Of a DNA stretch of 6,835 nucleotides, positions 1-5,509 are shown one piece after another. The stretch is taken from NCBI GenBank assembly GCA_964349045.1, contig CAYGFI010000214.1:1-6835 (forward strand). Direction: 5' to 3'. The notes under the pieces are model-generated. The model ran no database searches. It worked only from the letters and a program-made list of their open reading frames with translations, and had not been told where the DNA came from. The position numbers were made by a program, and so were the translations under genes. Positions within the stretch are counted from its first letter, which is position 1; the number at the start of each line of letters is the position of its first letter. Origin of the DNA: JACJXF01 sp964349045. GTDB taxonomy: Bacteria > Bacteroidota > Bacteroidia > Bacteroidales > GCA-2748055.

Positions 1-17
1 AAACAGTGGGGAATATT

Positions 18-34
18 CCTTCGACAAGCTCAGG
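18..34. repeat. REP-like interspersed repeat word
   Basis: The 17-bp word CCTTCGACAAGCTCAGG stands in non-coding DNA near the window edge. A partial echo (TTCGAC) follows at 40-45. Words of this kind (reverse complement CCTGAGCTTGTCGAAGG) are known to me as frequent intergenic REP-like repeats in several bacterial groups. Only one copy is in this window, so repetition cannot be shown here. The call rests on recognising the word. Confidence 0.4.
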
Positions 35-153
35 TTCAGTTCGACTAAATAATTTTTATTCTCAAAATTATTGTCTCTCTGATTTACATTGGAATAATAT
101 GTTAATGAAAATGAAAAACCTTGCCTTGCCGACAAATTAAAATTTTCAAAATG

Positions 154-166
154 GGCAAAAATTGCC
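154..166 (-). terminator. Possible weak terminator hairpin after the ATPase gene
   Basis: On the minus strand the sequence reads GGCAA-TTT-TTGCC, followed by a T-rich stretch (CATTTTGAAAATTTT). It lies about 90 bp past the ATPase stop. The stem is only 5 bp and the T-run is interrupted, so it may be incidental. A second AT-only 9-bp inverted repeat (arms 48-56 and 64-72) lies further down the same 257-bp non-coding end. No gene is visible between position 1 and 257. Confidence 0.2.
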
Positions 167-257
167 AGCTACTCACCAGTTAATGACTTACATGAAATAC
201 AGGACTCAATTAAGGCAACTTTTATCCTCTTGCCCGCAACTCAAACCCTTGCTGTTT

Positions 258-1403
258 TTACCCTTCCCCTTTCATAACAAACTCATGGAAATTTTCCGGA
301 TTTATCACCTTAAACTCATAATCAGGATAAGCCTTGGAAAAAGTTTTGGAAAGGCTGCCTTTTTTCTTTGGGTTCCATTTGAATTCAAACGCATAGATTT
401 TATGATCCGATTGTTCAATATAATCTATTTCCTGTTGTTGAGTAGTCCTCCAAAACCATGATTTTACATCTTTCTCATTATTCCCAAGGTACTTGATCCG
501 TTCGCTGACAAGAAAATTTTCCCATAAAGCGCCATTATCTGTTCTCATTGATAAAGGAGAATAATTTCCTAAAACAGCATTGCGTATTCCATTATCACAA
601 AAATAAATTTTTCGACCTTTTTTGATTTCATTCCTAACATTCCCGCTCAGTGCGCCCAAACGGAAAACGACACCGGTTTTTTCCAGCAAATCAATATACT
701 TTTCGATGGTTTCCTTATCAGAGTTAAGCAATTGTGCCAATTCATTGTAGGATACCTCGTTTCCGATTTGCAATGCAAGTGCAGAAAGAATCTTTTCCAG
801 CAAAACAGGTTTTTTAATGGTTTCCAGACTTAATAAATCTCTGTACAGGAAACTTGAAGCGAGCGACTTAAGTAATTTTATTTCATTACCTGTATTTACT
901 GCAATGTCGGGATAATATCCATAAATCAACCGATGTTCAAGCAATCTTTTTTCTGTAAGAAAGCCATGATAGTCAACCATTTCACTAAACGATAAGGGGT
1001 AAAGGGTAAATTCAAATTTTCTACCGGTAAGTGGTTCATTAATCATATTAGCAAGATCGAATGAAGAAGAACCGGTAGCAATAAGCTGAACATTTTTAAA
1101 ATTATCGTGTATTATTTTTAATACCAGACCTGTTTCAGGAATTCGTTGGGCTTCATCCAACAAAACAATTTTGGATTTTCCAATTAATGGAACCAATTGA
1201 GTTGCGTTCAGGTTTGTAAACAATTGCCTTGTATCTGCATCGTCTCCGTTCAGAAAAAGCGTTTCTTCCCTGAATGGCTCCAGTATTTGATCCATTAAGG
1301 TTGTTTTCCCGGTTTGTCGCGCTCCGTATAGAATTATTGTCTTTTTTTGGAACAGGTATTTTTCTATACTCCTTTTCAGATGCCTTTGAATCATATTAAC
1401 CAT
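258..1403 (-). CDS. AAA_14/DUF4143 family ATP-binding protein
   Basis: This 381-residue protein has the full architecture of the AAA_14 + DUF4143 family, which is common in Bacteroidota and archaea and whose cellular role is poorly known. Walker A is GARQTGKTT (27-35), Walker B is KIVLLDEAQ (78-86), and a sensor-like IATGSSSFDL follows near 108-117. A helical, winged-helix-like middle spans about 185-285. The C-terminal part carries a PD-(D/E)xK-like pattern: E295, E325-I-D327 and E340-F-K342. No signal peptide or membrane segment is seen, so it should be cytoplasmic. The start at 1403 is chosen because the frame is open there, but a second ATG at 1394 (MIQRHLKR) fits the usual family N-terminus as well. 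Neither has a clear Shine-Dalgarno site. The gene is separated from HNH by 1 kb of repeats and has its own palindromic upstream region. ATPase activity is inferred from intact motifs; nuclease activity is only a possibility. Confidence 0.9.
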   Translation of the reverse strand: MVNMIQRHLKRSIEKYLFQKKTIILYGARQTGKTTLMDQILEPFREETLFLNGDDADTRQLFTNLNATQLVPLIGKSKIVLLDEAQRIPETGLVLKIIHDNFKNVQLIATGSSSFDLANMINEPLTGRKFEFTLYPLSFSEMVDYHGFLTEKRLLEHRLIYGYYPDIAVNTGNEIKLLKSLASSFLYRDLLSLETIKKPVLLEKILSALALQIGNEVSYNELAQLLNSDKETIEKYIDLLEKTGVVFRLGALSGNVRNEIKKGRKIYFCDNGIRNAVLGNYSPLSMRTDNGALWENFLVSERIKYLGNNEKDVKSWFWRTTQQQEIDYIEQSDHKIYAFEFKWNPKKKGSLSKTFSKAYPDYEFKVINPENFHEFVMKGEG

Positions 1404-1459
1404 ACTTTTACTCGTTTTAAACCGAGTAAAAGTATAATATTATTCGATTTAAACCGAAT
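1402..1459 (-). promoter_or_regulatory. Paired palindromes at the ATPase start (putative operator or leader hairpin)
   Basis: The first palindrome has perfect 13-bp arms, ATACTTTTACTCG (1402-1414) and CGAGTAAAAGTAT (1423-1435), around the 8-bp centre TTTTAAAC. It overlaps the first two bases of the ATPase start codon. The second is shorter: ATTCG (1442-1446) and CGAAT (1455-1459) around ATTTAAAC. Both share TCG-N-TTTAAACCGA. Their centres are 32 bp apart, close to three DNA helical turns, which suits two dimers on one face. As DNA this could be an operator. As RNA, a transcript starting upstream would fold the first palindrome and sequester the initiation region. The binding protein is unknown. 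Confidence 0.6.
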
Positions 1460-1545
1460 TTTATTATAGTTATTTATTTTTCCATTAGTTCAATCAGTAG
1501 CTTCCCTGAGATATAAAGCCGGCAAAATCATTTAATTTCCAGCTT

Positions 1546-1669
1546 GGTGCAAAATCCGGAAGCCTTGAACACTTTTATCCGGAGTGAATTGACCATCGCT
1601 GGTCGGAGTTAAGTATCTGTTAAGATGCTATTTATATAAATTGTAACCTAACCGGTTAAATATGGTCAA
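1546..1669. repeat. 124-bp direct repeat, copy 1
   Basis: This block matches 2267-2390 with no gaps and six substitutions (1551, 1567, 1609, 1619, 1637, 1647), about 95% identity. Internal features kept in both copies are two ATCCGGA words 23 bp apart (1554-1560, 1577-1583), the hairpin GACCA-TCGC-TGGTC (1591-1604), the palindrome TAACCGGTTA (1649-1658), and the terminal ATGGTCAA (1662-1669). ATGGTCAA is the exact complement of TTGACCAT at 1589-1596. None of the six changes falls in these words. There is no ORF of note. It could be a structured RNA, a protein-binding element or a small mobile repeat. Confidence 0.9.
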
Positions 1670-1750
1670 GCATCTGGTTTTACCAGCTAACAAAAGTTTG
1701 AGATAATCACTTCCCATTTTTTGCTGAGCATCCCCATGGGTTAGGCAACT

Positions 1751-1860
1751 TTACCTCTTTTTTCCCCGACCTTACCAATAGTGGAGCCGACCTTACCTCT
1801 TTTTTTTACGATCTTACCCATAGTGTAGACGACCTTACCTCTTTTTTTTACGATCTTACC
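1751..1860. repeat. 21-bp units at the proximal end of the satellite array
   Basis: The anchor TTACC recurs every 21 bp (CTTACC from 1771, 1792, 1813, 1834 and 1855, with a CTTTACC variant at 1749). Two unit types alternate. One has a T-tract followed by ACGAT or CCCGAC; the other has AATAGTGGAGCCGAC or CATAGTGTAGACGAC. This gives a 42-bp higher-order period. The T-tract units at 1792-1812 and 1834-1854 are identical over 21 bp. The period changes to 20 bp immediately after 1860. Confidence 0.85.
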
Positions 1861-2180
1861 CGTTTTCTCCCGTCCTTACCCGTTTTCTCCCGTCCTTACC
1901 TGTTTTCTCCTGACCTTACCCGTTTTCTCCTGACCTTACCTGTTTTCTCCCGGCCTTACCTGTTTTCTCCCGGCCTTACCTGTTTTCTCCCGTCCTTACC
2001 TGTTTTCTCCTGACCTTACCCGTTTTCTCCCGGCCTTTCCTGTTTTCTCCCGGCCTTTCCTGTTTTCTCCCGGCCTTACTCGTTTTCTCCCGTCCTTACC
2101 CGTTTTCTCCCGTGCTTACCCGTTTTCTTCCGTCCTTACCTGTTTTCTCCCGGCCTTACCCGTTTTCTCCTGGACTTACC
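1861..2180. repeat. Sixteen-unit 20-bp tandem repeat
   Basis: There are sixteen consecutive units of consensus YGTTTTCTCCYGNCCTTACC with no insertion, deletion or spacer. Variation is concentrated at unit position 1 (C or T) and positions 11-13, which read CGT, TGA or CGG, with a single TGG in the last unit. Scattered single changes occur elsewhere in five units. The plus strand is almost all pyrimidine, the minus strand purine. There is no spacer as in CRISPR, and the 20-bp period rules out a simple protein repeat. Confidence 0.95.
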
Positions 2181-2220
2181 CAGTTGGTCAATTAATTTAC
2201 TGTGTTTTCACATTTTTACC
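2181..2220. repeat. Two decayed terminal units of the array
   Basis: Two further 20-bp blocks keep the phase but not the sequence. Block 2181-2200 ends in TTTAC, and 2201-2220 starts TGTGTTTTC and ends TTTACC. They look like worn units at the distal edge. The first contains most of CCAGTTGGTCAATT (2180-2193), which recurs next to the integrase gene at 5478-5491. Confidence 0.5.
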
Positions 2221-2266
2221 AGGAATTAAGTCATCATTTCAAAAAAAGAAGGTTGTGAAGTTCGTG

Positions 2267-2390
2267 GGTGCGAAATCCGGAAGCCTTTAACACTTTTATC
2301 CGGAGTGAATTGACCATCGCTGGTCGGAGCTAAGTATCTATTAAGATGCTATTTATACAAATTGTAATCTAACCGGTTAAATATGGTCAA
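2267..2390. repeat. 124-bp direct repeat, copy 2
   Basis: This is the second copy of the block at 1546-1669, in the same orientation and displaced by exactly 721 bp. The hairpin GACCA-TCGC-TGGTC is at 2312-2325, TAACCGGTTA at 2370-2379 and the closing ATGGTCAA at 2383-2390. Flanking bases on both sides differ from copy 1, so the repeat boundaries are sharp. It lies just downstream of the HNH stop and would be in that gene's 3' untranslated region if transcription reads through. Confidence 0.9.
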
Positions 2391-2419
2391 ACCCACTTAT
2401 TTTTCAACTCACCTTAAAT

Positions 2420-3313
2420 TCAATTATTTTCAGCAAAAACTAATCTATGCCTCTCCAAATAATTAAAATTATAAGAACTTAGATTATTAATCTTTTCAGT
2501 TCCGGTAAGTCCAATTCTTTTGTATGCCTGATACTCTATAACATCCGAAAGAATAATCCTCCCACTATTTTCAAAACTTATCAGGTGCCTGTCAAAAAGA
2601 GCATCATAATTTGGAGACAAAAGCAAGCCATTGTTTACATCAAGTCGTTCATTGTCATTTGAAGCTACCCAGGGAACAATGTGTGATGCGATTAATATAT
2701 CAAGTTTGTCAAATCCTGTAACAGCACATTTATACTCCCACCTGTGAATAATTCTTTTTCTATAGGCGCCTTGACCAACCCGGGAAGTTACCAATCCGGT
2801 TCTTTCTGTTTCATTTGGTGGGATAATACCATATTTTGATAGAAAATCCGTAGCAATTGAAGATTGAGTTAATAAATCAGGTTGGACCGGAATAAATGCC
2901 CCTTTTCTTTTGAAAAAGAATTTAATCCCTACCCGAAAATGTCCTTTTGTGTCAATCGTTTCAAAATAATCAGCATCAAAAAATTCCACCTCACTTATAA
3001 ATTTCACAAAGCCTTTTCTCTCGCTCTCAAAAAGGAAAACTCTCTTTCCGTTTTGCAAGTGATCTTTGAGAGCAAGATTACCTTTGGTAAATTTCATATC
3101 ACCTGACTGCCCTTCACCCGTATAAGTGAATACATTTGGATTATCCCATCCATCCTGATAACCATGTTGATGGCCAGATTTCCCTGTAAAAATAAAAATA
3201 TATGGATAATTAGCAGAAGGGCATATCCCAGCTTGCCAATTACCGCCGTAGATAGAATGAATATCACTCCTTCGATGATAGATTTTACCTGGTATAAATG
3301 GTGATTGAGCCAA
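2420..3313 (-). CDS. HNH endonuclease with N-terminal SRA-like domain (putative modification-dependent restriction enzyme)
   Basis: The protein has 297 residues in two parts. Residues about 6-135 resemble the SRA-like domain of ScoMcrA-type enzymes: IYHRRSDIHSIYGG (11-24), IFTGKSG (41-47), GYQDGW (51-56) and YTGEGQSGDM (64-73). Residues about 175-255 are an HNH_2 nuclease: RVGQGAYRKRI (178-188), C196, ASHIVPW (209-215, H211), NERLDVNNGL (221-230, N228) and DALFDRHL (237-244, D241). SRA domains flip and read modified cytosine, so cleavage of modified foreign DNA is the likely role; the target is not shown by sequence. No sulfur-binding domain is present. The start is TTG (3313-3311): an in-frame TAG lies only four codons upstream and the next ATG is inside the SRA part. 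No methyltransferase or partner subunit is adjacent, which fits a solitary type IV-like system. Confidence 0.85.
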   Translation of the reverse strand: MAQSPFIPGKIYHRRSDIHSIYGGNWQAGICPSANYPYIFIFTGKSGHQHGYQDGWDNPNVFTYTGEGQSGDMKFTKGNLALKDHLQNGKRVFLFESERKGFVKFISEVEFFDADYFETIDTKGHFRVGIKFFFKRKGAFIPVQPDLLTQSSIATDFLSKYGIIPPNETERTGLVTSRVGQGAYRKRIIHRWEYKCAVTGFDKLDILIASHIVPWVASNDNERLDVNNGLLLSPNYDALFDRHLISFENSGRIILSDVIEYQAYKRIGLTGTEKINNLSSYNFNYLERHRLVFAENN

Positions 3314-3509
3314 GATTGTTTTCTAAAATACTTATAGTGATGCTTAGGAAACGTTTAGATCGATTTTTTAATCAAAGAGTTATAGCTCCAGATTGATTTC
3401 ACTACCTCAAATATCAATTTGTTATATTTAACTAAGTCCCTTTATAAAATTACAATTTATTTTTCCAATCTCTACCAATTAATGATCTCAGATAGAATTA
3501 TTTTATAAT

Positions 3510-4670
3510 TCAATTCCAAAAAAACATGTGCATTTTATTATTATCTTGGGCTTTATCCAATTGAACCCAACTATTAACGATGCCCAAGATTACTTTCCTA
3601 GACACTGAAGTTGATCCATCTTCCAAGAAAATACTAGTGTCAATTACAGTATACCAATTATATAACCTCCCATATATTTCGCTATTACTTGGCGTATTTC
3701 CATAATCGCTGAATGCACCTGTAGAAATTGTACTCCATGAGGAATTATCTATTACATTAGGAATACTATCTCCATTTTGATATTTGGTTGTTTTAAGATT
3801 TTCAGCCATCCAGGTTTGGGAGCCAATGGTTACTGTTTTGTAAACATTTCCGGAGGCATCGGTAATGGTTTCTCCGGCTCCATTTTGTCCGAAAAAAACA
3901 TTAACATTATCGGTAGAAAAATCGCAGCTTGTGGCAATACTCCATTGTAATTCGTAAGTAGCATATGCTTGGCCGGTAAAAGTTGCTGTGGATTTTGATG
4001 CATCGTCGAAACGTCCACCTTCTCCGGTTATAATTGTCCAATGCCCTGTACCGTGTTGGGCTACAGGTGTATTGGCAGCTAAAGTTGTGCTAATTGTTCC
4101 ATCGTAAAACACTTGATCACTTCCCGCAAAAGCGGTTGTAGGTTGTGGCCAACAGGTTGCCGGAAGTGAGTTCCATTTCGAGCCATCGTAAATCTGGTAT
4201 AAGCTTTCTGTAGAGTTAAACACTGCTTGTCCAGTTTGAGGAGTTAGTGAAGCAATTTCTTCGCTTGTTTTAATTTCAAAGATGCTATTTGCTGAAAACA
4301 ATGCATACGGCACGCTTAACAGTTCACTTATCCCGGAAATGGTATAGTTTGTTAATCCTTCAGGGTCGGTTTCGGTTTTTATGAAATAGGGTCCGTTTGC
4401 CCAATCGATAAGGTCAAAGCCGTCGCCACCCCCAATTTCAATGCTTACTAAACCATTAGCATTGGTTGTTGGGGTTTGGGTTTCTGAATAAACGGCTGTG
4501 CTGTTGGCTGCACCTTGTAAAATGCTAATCTTCATGCCTATTGTTTGGTTGGTTACTAACTGGTTACTACTGTTACGTATTACAGCCTGATAACTCATTT
4601 TCTGAGGTGCTTGAGTAAAAACGCTTATACTTAAACTCATTGCTAATAAAATACTGCAAAGATTTTTCAT
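3510..4670 (-). CDS. Secreted FISUMP-type surface protein, C-terminally truncated
   Basis: The protein has 386 residues and an N-terminal signal peptide (about 1-20, hydrophobic LLAMSLSISVF). Residues about 24-130 form the Bacteroidota leader module typical of these proteins (MSYQAVIRN ... VSIEIGGG ... SVPYALFSAN). About 175-262 look like an Ig/PKD-like beta domain (AGSDQVF ... ATYELQWSI). From about 270 a FISUMP domain begins (DASGNVYKTVTIGSQTWMAE, then GRLYNWYTVIDT) but stops near 345. The usual following half (typically CPTGWHVP onward) is missing, and residues 346-386 form an unrelated tail. The start codon overlaps the upstream gene stop (ATGA, 4670-4667), so the two are translationally coupled. 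A 17-bp AT-rich inverted repeat (3495-3511) overlaps its stop but lacks a T-run. Function is unknown beyond a cell-surface or secreted role; the protein may be a degraded paralogue. Confidence 0.85.
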   Translation of the reverse strand: MKNLCSILLAMSLSISVFTQAPQKMSYQAVIRNSSNQLVTNQTIGMKISILQGAANSTAVYSETQTPTTNANGLVSIEIGGGDGFDLIDWANGPYFIKTETDPEGLTNYTISGISELLSVPYALFSANSIFEIKTSEEIASLTPQTGQAVFNSTESLYQIYDGSKWNSLPATCWPQPTTAFAGSDQVFYDGTISTTLAANTPVAQHGTGHWTIITGEGGRFDDASKSTATFTGQAYATYELQWSIATSCDFSTDNVNVFFGQNGAGETITDASGNVYKTVTIGSQTWMAENLKTTKYQNGDSIPNVIDNSSWSTISTGAFSDYGNTPSNSEIYGRLYNWYTVIDTSIFLEDGSTSVSRKVILGIVNSWVQLDKAQDNNKMHMFFWN

Positions 4671-5182
4671 GGATGTTTATTTTTTATGATCTTGAATGTT
4701 TTTATTTCCTGGGGAGACAGGGCATGATTATTCTCTTCAAGAATTTTTAAAAAGTATGTGGCAGGGATGAGCCTGTTCATATCAATACTAGTTTCATTAC
4801 TTTCTATTTTTTTGTTCTCCAAGAGCTTTCCGTTTAAATCAATAAGTTTATAGCTCAGGTTTTCAAAGTCGAATTTTTCAATCCTCAGAGTAAGGTAATC
4901 GCTTGCCGGATTTGGGTAAATAGATAATTTAAGGCTTATTCCGGGCTGTTCTTCAATTCCTGATATTACTGAAATCTCGAATGGTTGTTGTATGCCTTGT
5001 ACTTCAGAACCGTTGTTTCCGGAATGGGTTGTGTAAACTACCTGACCAGCAGAATAGCTTACAGAACCTCCACTACCAAATGCTTCACCTCCTGAAGCTG
5101 GAATGACTTCTTGGGCTTGAAGGGTGGTCAGACCTATGCCAAATAGGAGAAAGGTATTTAGCTTAACTTTATTGAGATTCAT
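4667..5182 (-). CDS. Small secreted protein with T9SS type A sorting domain
   Basis: The protein has 171 residues. Residues 1-23 are a signal peptide (hydrophobic TFLLFGIGLTTLQAQ, cut near AQ/E). Residues 24-72 hold a glycine/serine-rich module (GSGGSVSYSAGQVVYTT, then VQGIQQPFEISV) that often precedes sorting domains in this phylum. Residues about 86-168 are the type A sorting domain: SIYPNPASDYLTL (87-99), YKLIDLNGKLL (111-121) and PATYFLKI (140-147). Such domains send proteins through the type IX secretion system, after which the domain is normally removed and the protein anchored or released. The mature part is only about 60 residues, so this is a tiny exported product or a helper to the coupled FISUMP gene. 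It is first in a two-gene operon. No Shine-Dalgarno site is visible, which is normal here. Confidence 0.88.
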   Translation of the reverse strand: MNLNKVKLNTFLLFGIGLTTLQAQEVIPASGGEAFGSGGSVSYSAGQVVYTTHSGNNGSEVQGIQQPFEISVISGIEEQPGISLKLSIYPNPASDYLTLRIEKFDFENLSYKLIDLNGKLLENKKIESNETSIDMNRLIPATYFLKILEENNHALSPQEIKTFKIIKNKHP

Positions 5183-5509
5183 GGTGGGTCAAAAATTTAT
5201 TCCTAATAAATACTTCGGGATAGTATTGATAAATAAAGGTAACCAAAAATATTGAAGATAACCTACTAATATTTAACAAGAAGAAAAAAACCAAAGATAT
5301 TTGAAATGAAAAGCTGAATTCTTCAATCTCATGACATTAAGGTATAAAAGCCATGAAAGAATTTGCAGAGGAAGAGTCTTGTGAATCTAGAGGTTCAAGC
5401 ATAGTTCTAAGCGAGGTTAGGGGGGTGGAAATCTCCTTTACTACTGGATTAAATTAACTTCTCAAAATTCATTTTCTCCAGTTGGTCAATTTTTACCCTA
5501 TGTATGTTT
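5183..5509. other. Non-coding gap between integrase and surface operon
   Basis: No gene is supported in these 327 bp. The part next to 5182 should contain the promoter of the surface-protein operon, but no convincing Bacteroides -33/-7 pair is seen; the closest is AATTTTTG about 10 bp from the start codon. A G-rich patch (GGTTAGGGGGGTGG, 5415-5428) stands out from the AT-rich surroundings. The word CCAGTTGGTCAATT at 5478-5491 is shared with the array edge at 2180-2193. If the integrase belongs to an element ending on this side, its attachment site would be here. Confidence 0.6.
5478..5491. repeat. 14-bp word shared with the satellite array edge
   Basis: CCAGTTGGTCAATT is identical to 2180-2193. 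The surroundings also match the array: TTTTCTCC precedes it directly (overlapping by its last two bases) and TTTACC follows at 5492-5497, as at the ends of array units. It reads like a lone, expanded unit of the satellite family 18 bp past the integrase stop. A chance 14-bp match in AT-rich DNA cannot be excluded. Confidence 0.45.

Larger units (their letters stand above)
1404..2419. other. Gene-free 1-kb repeat region between the HNH nuclease and ATPase genes
   Basis: No supported coding region lies here. The minus strand carries TAA in most 20-bp units (GGTAAGG), and since 20 is not a multiple of 3 these stops fall in every frame. The plus strand has no start with a plausible frame. The content, from low to high coordinate, is the ATPase palindromes, about 85 bp of AT-rich DNA, a first 124-bp repeat, a 13-bp hairpin CTGGT-TTT-ACCAG (1674-1686), the satellite array, a short purine-rich spacer (2221-2266), and a second 124-bp repeat ending 29 bp past the HNH stop. 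Confidence 0.85.

Noticed and set aside
162..461. Plus-strand 99-codon open frame
   Set aside because: Two thirds of it lies antisense inside the ATPase gene, and its product shows no recognisable domain. It is a shadow frame.
1674..1686. Transcription terminator at CTGGT-TTT-ACCAG
   Set aside because: The stem is only 5 bp and neither strand has a T-run after it.
1861..2180. CRISPR array
   Set aside because: Units abut each other with no unique spacers, the period is 20 bp and no cas gene is present.
1751..2220. Coding tandem repeat (repeat protein)
   Set aside because: A 20-bp period shifts the frame at each unit. Minus-strand units bring TAA into all frames, and several plus-strand units contain TGA.
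2882..3106. Plus-strand 74-codon open frame
   Set aside because: It is entirely antisense within the HNH nuclease gene, where the minus strand encodes clear SRA-like motifs.
3830..4018. Minus-strand 62-codon open frame
   Set aside because: It is an alternative frame inside the FISUMP gene with no domain or initiation signal.
5389..5400. tRNA T-loop-like sequence (AGAGGTTCAAGC)
   Set aside because: No matching acceptor, D or anticodon stems could be found around it, so neither a tRNA nor a tRNA-derived attachment site is supported.
5353..5457. Plus-strand 34-codon ORF in the integrase gap
   Set aside because: It is short, opposite to all neighbours, and without a recognised family or clear ribosome binding site. 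Chance is the simplest explanation.
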